From the NCBI GenBank assembly GCA_021800165.1, contig JAJYZF010000008.1, forward strand, positions 1 through 64,000: a DNA stretch of 64,000 bases, given 5' to 3'. How positions within the stretch are numbered: position 1 is the stretch's first letter; the number at the start of each line of letters is the position of its first letter. This document shows, in pieces, positions 32,835 through 41,488 of this stretch. A program made the position numbers and the translations under genes. Source of the DNA: Planctomycetota bacterium. Its GTDB lineage: Bacteria > Planctomycetota > Phycisphaerae > WQYP01. The notes below the pieces were generated by a model. It was not told the DNA's origin and made no database searches. It was given only the letters and a program-made list of their open reading frames with translations.

Positions 32835-35800
32835 TCAGTGGAAGAGGCCCTTGAGCAAACCACCGGCGTGCTTGAGTGTATTGCCGATGTCCTTGCCGAT
32901 ATTTTTAAGCGGTTTTCCCGTTAATTTCAGATGCGGATGGGCGGTGGTACCGGTGATTTTCAGCGGCAGCGGCACGGCCAACCCACCGCCGGTGGCGCTC
33001 ACGTCGACATCCAGCGTATTGTTCAGGGCCACCCAACCGGAAAAATCCACCCCCATGGAGACCAACACCACTTTCATGTGCTGGTAATAGACTTTGCCGC
33101 CCTGAAGGTGAAAGTCGGTCGGTCGAATACCGCTGTCGCTTAACCTGGCCTGTCCGCCGCCGGATACGTTAAAAAAATGCTGCGGATTCAGCCCGGCAAT
33201 TAATGAATAGAGCGGACTGTCGGATGAAACATGGGTGGCACTGACCGTGCCCGCCAACGTACCCACTTCTTTGAGCCGCGCCGATGAAAGTGGAATATCC
33301 GCCTGGTTAAGCGACAAATTCAGCAAGCCGCTGACCTTGGCCACTCCCCCTACCGGCTTAAATGACATACCCCAGGAGATCGGCAAAAATTTAAGTACGG
33401 AGGAACCCAGGGCCGTGTTAAGTTCCATGTTGTTTACCAGATGCAGGGGTTTATTGAGCACATAAGCCGGGGTTTTACGATTCAGATCAACAATTCCCGC
33501 GAGATTGATGGTACCGTGATTGGCCGGAATGCTGCTGGGGATCAGATGAATGACGCCTTGGCCGGCCTTGACCGCGATTTGGCCCGGGCCAAGATTGATA
33601 CCGTCGATAGAAATCCGCTGAAAAGCAAAAGCCGTGGTGGCTACGGTAAGCTGGCGGAATTGCCGCAGGCCCGTTCCGCCGGCCCACGGGCCCGAAATGG
33701 CCAGCGGCATCACTTCCTGGCCCCGCATCACCAGTCCCGCCGGCAGCCAGGGCGAGAGCAAGGTTTGCAACCGCTGGAGATCATAGTGCACCGCGCCGGT
33801 CACGGACTCGTTGCCGCCCGGCCCCCAGGCCAGCGTGCTGCCCTTGTTAATCACCACACTGTTGCCGGCCCCACCGGCGGGGGGTTGTTCAGAAAGACCA
33901 CAGTTGCTCAGACACGCAAACGTATGCGTCTGAAGGTTTCCTTGCCCCACCACATCCAGAGAAATGTTGGTTGGAGCCAGTTGCACCTTGCTGCCGGGCA
34001 CGATCAACTGGTAATTGCTAATGGTAGCGTGGGTGTTGACGGCAAACGCCTGGCCTTTGCCGCTGGCCTGGACGATAAGCGTGGCCAGACCGTTTAACTG
34101 ATCCGTCGGCGGCAAGGTCTTGAGCACGGCCAACAGGGGCGTGAGCAGATGCAGGTTTACTTTGGTGGTCAAACCTTCACAAGAAAACTCCAAGCCGGTG
34201 GGAGCCTGAATCAGGCGCAGCGATTTCGAGCACTGGAGCGTTATCAGATTATCGGCGGTGGCAATCTTGACCGGCTTAAGATCAACACTTTGGTGGGCAC
34301 CCAAGCCCACAGATCCGGCCGTATCCACGGTTAAACCAGATTCCTTAAAGATGACACCGTTGGGCTTTTGCCGCGCGGCCAGCGTCAAGTTCCGCAACAC
34401 CAGATGCAACGCGGACAAATTGACTTGGGCGGTGGTTAAACCGCCGATCACGCTCGAATTCACCACGGTGCCATCCACGCGGTACGGCCCGGCATTGATG
34501 GCCAAGGTTTTTATAATGGACTCAATTTTAGTCAACGACAGGCGTTGAATGGGTAAATCGAAGGATGGAATGGAAATGGCACCGGCGGCATCCTTGCGGA
34601 TTTCCGCGGTAGCCGGGCCGATGTCCGCAAATTGGGTATGCAATTCAAAAAGTGTACAGTGCAGGGCTTGCCAGGCACCGTTGGTCATGGACGCGCTCAC
34701 ATTCGTGGCAATGCGGATGTCCGGATCGGTATAGGCGGGCTTACCCGGCATCAGCACCAGCGACGCATTTTTGATTTCGGTTTTCATCCGGCACGAGAGC
34801 CTGGGCGTGCCCACACCCTCCACCTGCGCCGCAAGGGTCCATTGGCCGCTGTCGGCGTAACTTTGGGCTGAACTGAATTGCGCTAGCTCATTGGTCAAGG
34901 GTTGGAGGTCCGCACTCATGGAAACCATGTAAGCAGCCACGACGGCTGGATCGGCCTTGACCTGCACCGTCAACAGCGGGGCCGCAGCCGGATCGCCGGT
35001 GGCCGTGGCCGCTTGCTGTATCTGGGCCAGCGTCAGGTGCCACTGGGAATTGAGACGCCGGGCGTTTAGCCCAATCAGCACCGGATTGGTCGAAAAAGAT
35101 CGCCCATTCAATTGGCCTTTTACGTTGGCAATGGAAATGGCAGCCGCGGCCGTGGCGCTCTTGGCCTGGGCATGGAGTTGCGCCGTCACCTGCACCATCC
35201 CACTTTCGATTTTGGCGTGCCGTTGCCGCAGGTGCAGCGTGTTTGGAAAATCCGCTCCCAGCAGGTGCATATCCGCCTGCACGCTGGCTGCCAGATGAGC
35301 ATTGCCCCAGAGCGGCTTATTGGCGGCGATGGCCTGAAGCGTGTTTAACGAGGCGCGGCCGTGCAACTTCAAACTCACCGCCTGACACAACACGCCCAAT
35401 TCATGCACCAGAATATTCCGCTGTTGCCACGCCACGTTCACTGGAATACGCACCAGACCCAGGTCGGGGTTATCTTGCTTGATAAACGACCCCTGAAAGC
35501 CACAATCGGCAATCGCCAATTGACCAGTCAATGTGCCATTCCCGGCCGCAGGTGCCGCTAATTGCAGATTGGCCGAGAGCACCCCATGGGTCTGCAGCGG
35601 GGCATGAAAACGGTTCAAGATGGGGTTGAGATAATCCAGATAGAACGCACTGATTTTCAGATCCATGGATCCGGTGATGGCCGTCAACGGCAAAACCGTT
35701 TGTGGCCCGAAAACGCCCAAGGCTCCGTTGAGGCTTACCATTGAGGGAGCCTGCGTGCCATGGAGCACGCTGATGTGCAGGACGGTATGCACCGGTCGGC

Positions 35801-37349
35801 CCCTGGTATTAAAGGTAATTTGTCCATCCGCATTGGCGGTGCGGGCGTGCGGGTAAAGCGGACTTTTCCAGGAAACGTTGTTGACCGCAAACATCACCCG
35901 ACCGGCGACCGGCGGCAGCGGGGGTAGAGCATTGCTCCGCGCCGCCACTGCCATCGACTTGGAACCCAGGGTCAGATCCAGGCCCCAGTTGGCCAGGCCA
36001 TGGGTAAAATGCGTATCGGCCGGGACACCCAAGAGATGTGGAAATTCCTCAGCCAGCGCGGCAATATCCGCCTTGCCCGTCAGGTGAATGGTAGCCGTCC
36101 CGCCATCCGCCGGCGTGTGGTGCAGGATAGCCATGACCGCGGGCAGGGATCCAGATGCCTGCATCGCCAGCGAGGCGATGCCATTCTCGATTTGCGCACT
36201 TTTCAGATTAAAGTGCCGGGTGTTCCACTGCGCCGCCACGGGAATCGTCACCAATCCGAGCTTGGGGGAATCGCCCTTGAGCATTTTGCCCCCCAGCCGC
36301 AGCGCGGCAAATGTCAGTTGCGCACTGGCCTGCCCTTGCCCCGGAGCCGGGAGCGCCGCGGCCAGATGGCCATTGAGTGTGCCGGCCATGGTCAATTGCA
36401 CGCCCATCGCCGCCAGCAGAGGATTGAGTGATTGCAAATTCAAGGATTGGATATCCGCATTCACCGTGCCCGTGATCTTGTTGACCGCGACGATCCGGTT
36501 GGCCGCAAACACATTCAGCTTGCCCGACAAGGCTATGTGCGCCGGTGTTTGGCGCGGGGCGGTGCTGGTAGCCTTGGACGCCGGCGGGCGAAGGCTTTCC
36601 TCGGGCCGGCTTGGTCGTGCCGTGGTCGCGACCGAGGTGGAAAAGGTGAAATCCAGCGGCTTACCGCTGGTATTGACCATGACGTCAAAAGTGGTGGCCG
36701 TCGCATTGACCGTGGGGGTGGAGGGGCTGGTCCATTGAAGTTTGCCTATGGTCATTTGCACTTGTCCGTTGAGAGCCGGCAGGGCCGCGGGCGCCGGCGA
36801 GATCGGTGCCACCTTGGTTGATGCCGACGCCGACACCGCGGGTGTTGTCGGCGGCGCGCGCGAAGCCAAGGCCCGGACGATATTCAGGCCGTTGGCCTGC
36901 GTGACTAATTTCACCTCACCAATGTGGATGTTGACCTTGCCGAAATCCTGCCAATTGGAAATGGCATGGATCAGGCTCAGGCTGGTTTTGACGGTGAGGT
37001 TCCGCGCAATCATGGCCCCATGCGAATCTTGCAGCGTCACATCCTTGATTTGCGCCGGCGAAAACCACCCCAGCGACAGGCTGCCGATGGTCAGATGTCC
37101 TTTAATTTTGCTGTTGATCTGCTGCTCGATCAGGCGCACTCCCGGCCCTGTGCACATCAGGCTGGGCAACGCCAGCACCAAAATCACCAGAAACAGACAA
37201 ATCCCCAGAAGCACCCATGGCCAGCGGCGGCGACGACGGTGTGGTTTAGGCATTTCTCCGGTCTTGTGAACGGGTGTCTCCGGCGGAGGAGGCGGTGTAA
37301 TGGTGGCAGCGGAATGGTTCGAGGAAGAATTCTGATTTTCAGTCATCAT
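32835..37349 (-). CDS. giant AsmA/TamB-like envelope protein, 1504 aa
   Basis: A short cytoplasmic, Arg-rich start (HRRRRRWPWVLLGICLFLVI) is followed by a membrane helix ending at about residue 65. Then come more than 1400 residues of beta-rich periplasmic sequence with the AsmA start signature (RLIEQQINSKIKGHLTIGSL … LGWFSPAQIKDVTL). Repeating blocks (AITGSMDLKISAFYLDYLNP / INADIQSLNLQSLNPLLAAM) suggest AsmA-type modules along a beta-groove, as in bridge-like lipid-transfer proteins. The ends carry the AsmA C-terminal region (LSDSGIRPTDFHLQGGKVYY). It may move phospholipid between membranes; this is by family analogy. The ATG at 37349 has no strong ribosome site. It is transcribed alone. Confidence 0.75.
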   Translation of the reverse strand: MMTENQNSSSNHSAATITPPPPPETPVHKTGEMPKPHRRRRRWPWVLLGICLFLVILVLALPSLMCTGPGVRLIEQQINSKIKGHLTIGSLSLGWFSPAQIKDVTLQDSHGAMIARNLTVKTSLSLIHAISNWQDFGKVNIHIGEVKLVTQANGLNIVRALASRAPPTTPAVSASASTKVAPISPAPAALPALNGQVQMTIGKLQWTSPSTPTVNATATTFDVMVNTSGKPLDFTFSTSVATTARPSRPEESLRPPASKATSTAPRQTPAHIALSGKLNVFAANRIVAVNKITGTVNADIQSLNLQSLNPLLAAMGVQLTMAGTLNGHLAAALPAPGQGQASAQLTFAALRLGGKMLKGDSPKLGLVTIPVAAQWNTRHFNLKSAQIENGIASLAMQASGSLPAVMAILHHTPADGGTATIHLTGKADIAALAEEFPHLLGVPADTHFTHGLANWGLDLTLGSKSMAVAARSNALPPLPPVAGRVMFAVNNVSWKSPLYPHARTANADGQITFNTRGRPVHTVLHISVLHGTQAPSMVSLNGALGVFGPQTVLPLTAITGSMDLKISAFYLDYLNPILNRFHAPLQTHGVLSANLQLAAPAAGNGTLTGQLAIADCGFQGSFIKQDNPDLGLVRIPVNVAWQQRNILVHELGVLCQAVSLKLHGRASLNTLQAIAANKPLWGNAHLAASVQADMHLLGADFPNTLHLRQRHAKIESGMVQVTAQLHAQAKSATAAAAISIANVKGQLNGRSFSTNPVLIGLNARRLNSQWHLTLAQIQQAATATGDPAAAPLLTVQVKADPAVVAAYMVSMSADLQPLTNELAQFSSAQSYADSGQWTLAAQVEGVGTPRLSCRMKTEIKNASLVLMPGKPAYTDPDIRIATNVSASMTNGAWQALHCTLFELHTQFADIGPATAEIRKDAAGAISIPSFDLPIQRLSLTKIESIIKTLAINAGPYRVDGTVVNSSVIGGLTTAQVNLSALHLVLRNLTLAARQKPNGVIFKESGLTVDTAGSVGLGAHQSVDLKPVKIATADNLITLQCSKSLRLIQAPTGLEFSCEGLTTKVNLHLLTPLLAVLKTLPPTDQLNGLATLIVQASGKGQAFAVNTHATISNYQLIVPGSKVQLAPTNISLDVVGQGNLQTHTFACLSNCGLSEQPPAGGAGNSVVINKGSTLAWGPGGNESVTGAVHYDLQRLQTLLSPWLPAGLVMRGQEVMPLAISGPWAGGTGLRQFRQLTVATTAFAFQRISIDGINLGPGQIAVKAGQGVIHLIPSSIPANHGTINLAGIVDLNRKTPAYVLNKPLHLVNNMELNTALGSSVLKFLPISWGMSFKPVGGVAKVSGLLNLSLNQADIPLSSARLKEVGTLAGTVSATHVSSDSPLYSLIAGLNPQHFFNVSGGGQARLSDSGIRPTDFHLQGGKVYYQHMKVVLVSMGVDFSGWVALNNTLDVDVSATGGGLAVPLPLKITGTTAHPHLKLTGKPLKNIGKDIGNTLKHAGGLLKGLFH

Positions 37350-37662
37350 GATGGTTCGACCTTATCATTGAACTGCATTGTTGCGTAATAACCTTGCCTG
37401 TGCATCAATCCAGCATATTATCCATCATACCGCAGCCTTACCGGGAATGAAAAGTCCCTCGTGCTACGCCAACGCGGCACCGGGGCAAGTCATTACCTGC
37501 CCCAGCGTTTCCCGTATTGGTGCCAGCCGCCAGAGCGTTCGACGGTCATGGCGAACGTCGGCCAAGTTGGCCGAGGCGTACAATTCTGTTATGATGCCCT
37601 TGGAATCGCCAATGAAATCAAGCCTGCAGCGTCTGATTTTGTTGGAAATCCTGATACTGCCC
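37350..37662. other. intergenic 313 bp upstream of tRNA-Thr
   Basis: It holds the divergent start regions of the AsmA-like gene and the tRNA. A long open frame (37378-38301) passes through the tRNA and into the SOUL gene in another frame; it is a shadow. No distinct promoter hexamers or repeats were recognised. Confidence 0.4.
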
Positions 37663-37734
37663 GCCGATGTAGCTCAACGGCAGAGCAACGGTTTTGTAAA
37701 CCGTAGGTTGCAGGTTCGAATCCCGCCATCGGCT
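37663..37734 (+). tRNA. tRNA-Thr (TGT)
   Basis: Cloverleaf read by eye. The acceptor GCCGATG (37663-37669) pairs with CATCGGC (37727-37733), with T as discriminator. The D-arm has TAGCTCAACGGC-AGAGC. The anticodon stem ACGGT/ACCGT has loop TTTGTAA, giving anticodon TGT. The T-arm contains GGTTCGAATCC. CCA is not encoded; the next bases are ATG. Confidence 0.95.
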
Positions 37735-37999
37735 ATGGATAAATCGCCCGTGTTTATGCTGGTTTCCGGCATAGCTATTCACTTTTCCGCACTTTGTTTT
37801 GCTACCGGCTGGCGTGCGCCAGAGTTTGCTGAAGTACGCGGTTTTCCGTCTGAAAGCGCCAAGCAAAACGCCGTGCGCTCTTGTGCGGTCTTAAAGCAAA
37901 CGCCCAGAGCGGCCATGGGCAGAACATCGCACCGTATATTTTTTGTATTGAAACCTGCCTACAATCTATCTGAGAGGTACGGCTTTAGGATAAACACTG

Positions 38000-38680
38000 A
38001 TGACTCGGAGATTAACCGTCATGGTCATTTCTGCCCTGTTCGTAGCTTTGGCGGGATGCACTTCCACCGCATTCCACCCCGGCGGTGCCGTAGCCCCAGT
38101 GGTTTATCAGAGCGACTCCACCCCGACACCATCTTGGGTTTTCGGTCCGTCGGCACCGCTGCCCGAAGGGTTCCCCAAACCCGGACCCGTCGGACAAATC
38201 TTGATCAAAGAATATCCCGTCTGCCGCATCGCCGTGGCGCAGCGCAATGCCCAACATCAAAATTCCGGGGCCTTGTTTATGCCGCTGTTTCACCACATTG
38301 AGTCCGCCCATATCGCCATGAGTTCGCCCGTGGTCATGGCCTATCAGGAGACGGCGAAAAACCGGGTGGTGATGTCTTCCATGGCCTTTGTTTATCCCAC
38401 CCCTGCTACAGGCCAACTGGAGAACAATGGATTGGTCCACGTGATAAGCGTACCGGCCATGATGGTTGTAAGCATCGGTGCACGTGGCAGTTACACCCGC
38501 AGCCGATTTCTGAAAGCCACCGGCAAACTCGATCTCTGGCTGGCGGAACACAAATCTCAGTTCACCGTCGTGGGCCAACCCCGGTATCTGGCGTACAACA
38601 GTCCCTTTGTCCCTCCACCATTTCGTTACGGTGAGGTGCAAATTCCGATCCATCCTGTCGCCGCCACGCCGGCTCCGTGA
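38000..38680 (+). CDS. SOUL-like (haem-binding family) lipoprotein
   Basis: A 226-residue lipoprotein. The N-terminal signal MTRRLTVMVISALFVALAGC has lipobox LAGC, with acylated Cys20. The mature part resembles SOUL/HBP proteins: LFMPLFHHIESAHIAMSSPV matches the 'LF.YI….I.MTSPV' signature and RYLAYNSPFVPPPFRYGEVQ the 'YNSPF.P…R.NEV' signature. The family includes haem-binding and other hydrophobic-ligand proteins; a specific His ligand is not certain here. It is probably anchored in a membrane facing the periplasm. It stands alone between tRNA-Thr and an IS630-family element. Confidence 0.75.
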   Translation: MTRRLTVMVISALFVALAGCTSTAFHPGGAVAPVVYQSDSTPTPSWVFGPSAPLPEGFPKPGPVGQILIKEYPVCRIAVAQRNAQHQNSGALFMPLFHHIESAHIAMSSPVVMAYQETAKNRVVMSSMAFVYPTPATGQLENNGLVHVISVPAMMVVSIGARGSYTRSRFLKATGKLDLWLAEHKSQFTVVGQPRYLAYNSPFVPPPFRYGEVQIPIHPVAATPAP

Positions 38681-38898
38681 ATGAGTCAACCCGCTGGGGG
38701 TTTGCGCAGACCAGGCGCTCCTGGCGTTTTGGCGATTGGCCGCGGGTTTGATTTTTGCGGTGGTCATCGCAGTTCCGCACCCAAGACCAGATCCACCAGC
38801 ATCCGCCGGCCGCACACCCGGTTGCGCCCTAAACGCTCAACTGCAATTCCAACGCCCTCGAACGCTGATATGACCCCACGGATATATGGCCTAGTGCC

Positions 38899-40056
38899 TC
38901 ATTCCATTTGAATTACCGGGTATAAGCGGCGGAGTTTGATTCGGGCGTCCGCCGTGCGGAATTGCCAATTAACTTTTTTACTGCGATTATTCCGGTCGGC
39001 ATTCCAGATGGAGATTCTCGCACGTAAGGTCGTTTCATCGGGGATGCGATCGGCTAGGCATTGCTTCTGCATGACGCTGAGTTCGCACTCGGCCATGTTG
39101 AGCCAACGGCCATGTTTGGGCGTATGAACCACTTCGATTTTCTGCATGATCCTTCGCGCTTCTTCCGGCTCAAACGCCTCGTACAAACTGCTCATACGGT
39201 GGGTGTTCAGGTTGTCCATCACCAGCGTAAGGGTAGGAACCCGCGGGTAAAGCTCATCGACCAGCATTTTCATCTGGCCGGCGAAGTCGAGCTTGGTCCT
39301 ACGCGGCGTGACCGTCACGAACCGCTGCCCAGCCAGCGGTTCGTTCAACATAAACAAATTCGCCGTACCATGGCGTACGTACTCGTAGTCGCAACGCTCC
39401 GGCGGACCGGGGGCGGCGGGGATCGGCGTGGTGATTTCCCCCACCAATTGCTTGCTCTGCTCATCGAAACATACCACGGGATGCTGCGGATCATACGGAC
39501 GCTTGTAGACCTCCAGCACATTTTCCATGGCGCAGACAAATTCCGCGTTTTGCAGCGGAGGAATGCACCACATCTTCTGTTGCCAAGGCTTTATTGCGTT
39601 TTTTTTAGAACCCGCATGATGGTCTGTGGCGAACAAGACTCCACAACATTCAAGGCCACCACCCGATCGGCCAGCAACTCCAAGGTCCATCGCACACGGC
39701 CTTCAGGTTTGGGGCCACAGGCCAAGGCTATGAGCTTGGCCTCCTTCTCCCCATCGAACATCGGCTCAATACCAGGCCGGACTTGTTTTTTCCGCTCCAA
39801 CGCCGCATCCAGGCCTTCCTCCACCAAACGCTCACGCAGCAACTCAACGGTGCGTACACTCACGCCAAACGCCTGCGCGGCGGCGGCATCCTTCATCTTC
39901 GCACCACCAGGAGATTCATCCACCGCCAGTCCCGAGAATTGAATAATTCTCGGGATTGGCATGGCGAATTCGATAGGCCGCCGCCCTGCCCACACGCACC
40001 ACCTGTTCCAGCCGTTGACGCTCTTCCGAACCCAGATTCACCACATATTTCTTCAC
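38899..40056 (-). pseudogene. IS630-family DDE transposase, disrupted
   Basis: The gene should begin at GTG 40056, after AAGGAGG. It reads MKKYVVNLGSEERQRLEQVV…YRIRHAN, then hits a 26-bp palindrome (39930-39955) that shifts frame and leads to a stop. After the palindrome, another frame resumes with LAVDESPGGAKMKDAAAAQA and a helix-turn-helix (VSVRTVELLRERLVEEG) up to VLKKTQ. The third part, after an A8 run near 39597-39604 (typical of IS630 programmed -1 frameshifting), reads NAIKPWQQKMWCIPP and carries the DDE core: CFDEQSKQL, LVMDNLNTH, GRWLNMAECELS. So one frameshift may be natural, but the palindrome insertion is disabling. Confidence 0.85.
39930..39955. repeat. 26-bp perfect palindrome inserted in transposase
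   Basis: TCCCGAGAATT (39930-39940), a 4-base loop GAAT, then AATTCTCGGGA (39945-39955). It sits exactly where other IS630 transposases encode two or three residues between RxxHA and LLxxDE. It adds about 19 net bases and breaks the frame. Confidence 0.8.
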
Positions 40057-40176
40057 GGCGATCCTCCTTGATCGTATCGCAATTCATCCACGGACCACAC
40101 CAGCAAGTCCCATCCTTCCGACCATTATCGGCACCGCAACACCGTTACTCGTAGTTTTTGATGGAATGAGGCACTA

Positions 40177-40621
40177 CCCTGCCCCAGCGCAGTGCGCCGC
40201 AGGCCGCGGCGGAAGAAACCTCCGGCGATGTCGAAGCCCTGGCCGCCCTGGCACCCTAACCCCGCTCCGAATTCTCCGGCAGCCTCTGTTTTGTGGTGCC
40301 GGTGGCCCCGCCTGCTATAGCCGCGGCGAACCCCAACCGCACGCCCGCACCAGCCCAGGGATTGTTGCCGTGGGCGTCAGTACCCCGTCCATCCTCAGCG
40401 TTTCTCTGCGTCCGGAGTTTATCCCGACGTTTATCGGGACGGTAAAAAATGGTCGTCATGCTTCCGACTCCCGTCTCCCGGGCCACAACCCGCGCCATTA
40501 GCCCTTGCCATCACACCAACCATCCCGCGTTTATCGAATAACTCGGCGCGCGGTCTAATTTAGACATGCAATTCCATCGCCACAGGACAGTTGCGTGTGG
40601 CGGCTGAAATATGGATGATGA
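40177..40621 (-). repeat. intergenic mosaic repeat (minus-strand copy of dispersed modules)
   Basis: Read on the minus strand, this holds CGCGGGTTGTGGCCCGGGAG (close to the GCGGGCTGCGGCCCGC hairpin module of 3.9-4.2 kb), then an ACCGTCCCGATAAACG segment. A block at 40286-40369 (AACAATCCCTGGGCTGG…) is also present at 61705-61790. No gene is supported. It lies between the IS630 element and the Rhs-like gene. Confidence 0.6.
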
Positions 40622-41488
40622 TTGCTGATGGTAACGCTTGCCGAAAGAATCTCGGAATCCAAACTTCGCCGATCCCGGCGATTGCGGGGATCCCCCTGCA
40701 CATTGGCGGCTCAGCATACCACCGCCGTAAAATCTGTTGATGGCGACAATTTTACGAGGTTCTACCCCCAAGGTAGCACAGGCATTCCTGCCTGTGAGAT
40801 TAAATATCCCGGCGCTGCGGCGCAGCCTCGCCCGTCGGCCTCGGCGGGATTTCGCCTAGTCAATGGTGCCGGTCGTCGGCTCAACATCAACGGTGCCAAC
40901 ACGTATCAGTTTGTGATGAGCAATCCGGTGGGGAACATGGACCCGTCAGGGTTTTACTTTGGCGCCGGCTCTGACCCGATCATCGTCGGGCGTGGCACCT
41001 GGATGAAGGCGAACCCGCCGGACGTGAGGCTCGCTCCCGGCCACACAGAGTGGTATCTCGCGGTACCCTTCAGGCAATACCGGAGCGTGGTGGCAACGAG
41101 GGGACTCAAGCCGGGTGGCAATTTTGCAGTAAGGATATTGAAACGTGTGCTCCGTAAGGTGCCATTCGTCGCAGAGACACGGGCTTGGGCCAAGGCGATT
41201 GAGACGGACCTGACCATCACCCACCTGCAGTGGCTTTTCCGCCTGAAGGCGACCTTTACGGTCCGATATTATTGGGACGTGTGCCGATCAAGGCCTGGCC
41301 TTGGAAACAAGGTGCCGCTCAACGGCGGGAGAATCGAACTGCAGGACCTGGGCGGGCAGTGGCAGGACAGTTGGCCGGGGCCAGGTAGCGTTGAGGGATT
41401 CCACCCAGTGGCACCGGGCTTAGGTGAATCCCAAGAGGAGGTCGCAAAATCCCTCCTAGACATCACGCAGGAGTTCCTCAAGAAGTGA
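40622..41488 (+). CDS. orphan Rhs C-terminal tip, 288 aa
   Basis: Residues about 80-115 carry the end of an Rhs/YD-repeat core (GANTYQFVMSNPVGNMDPSG). In complete Rhs proteins this is the last core motif before the variable, often toxic, C-terminal domain. The thousands of upstream YD-repeat residues are missing and the first 80 residues are unrelated, so this is a displaced tip. The C-terminal domain (about 120-288: GSDPIIVGRGTWMKANPPDV … RVLRKVPFVAETRAWAKAI … EVAKSLLDITQEFLKK) matches no toxin known to me. Its stop overlaps the GTG of the next gene (GTGA), as toxin-immunity pairs do. The true start is unclear; ATG 40622 has a weak ribosome site. Confidence 0.55.
   Translation: MLMVTLAERISESKLRRSRRLRGSPCTLAAQHTTAVKSVDGDNFTRFYPQGSTGIPACEIKYPGAAAQPRPSASAGFRLVNGAGRRLNINGANTYQFVMSNPVGNMDPSGFYFGAGSDPIIVGRGTWMKANPPDVRLAPGHTEWYLAVPFRQYRSVVATRGLKPGGNFAVRILKRVLRKVPFVAETRAWAKAIETDLTITHLQWLFRLKATFTVRYYWDVCRSRPGLGNKVPLNGGRIELQDLGGQWQDSWPGPGSVEGFHPVAPGLGESQEEVAKSLLDITQEFLKK

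Larger units (their letters stand above)
38892..40176 (-). mobile_element. IS630-family insertion sequence with TA duplication
   Basis: Terminal inverted repeats GTGCCTCATTCCAT (38894-38907) and ATGGAATGAGGCAC (40161-40174) are flanked by TA on both sides (38892-38893 and 40175-40176), the classic IS630/Tc1 target duplication. The element of about 1.28 kb carries one leftward transposase split over three frames. It is therefore probably immobile on its own, but its ends look intact and could be mobilised in trans. Confidence 0.9.

Noticed and set aside
37378-38301. 307-aa open frame across tRNA-Thr
   Set aside because: It runs through a good tRNA gene and out of frame through the SOUL-like lipoprotein gene.
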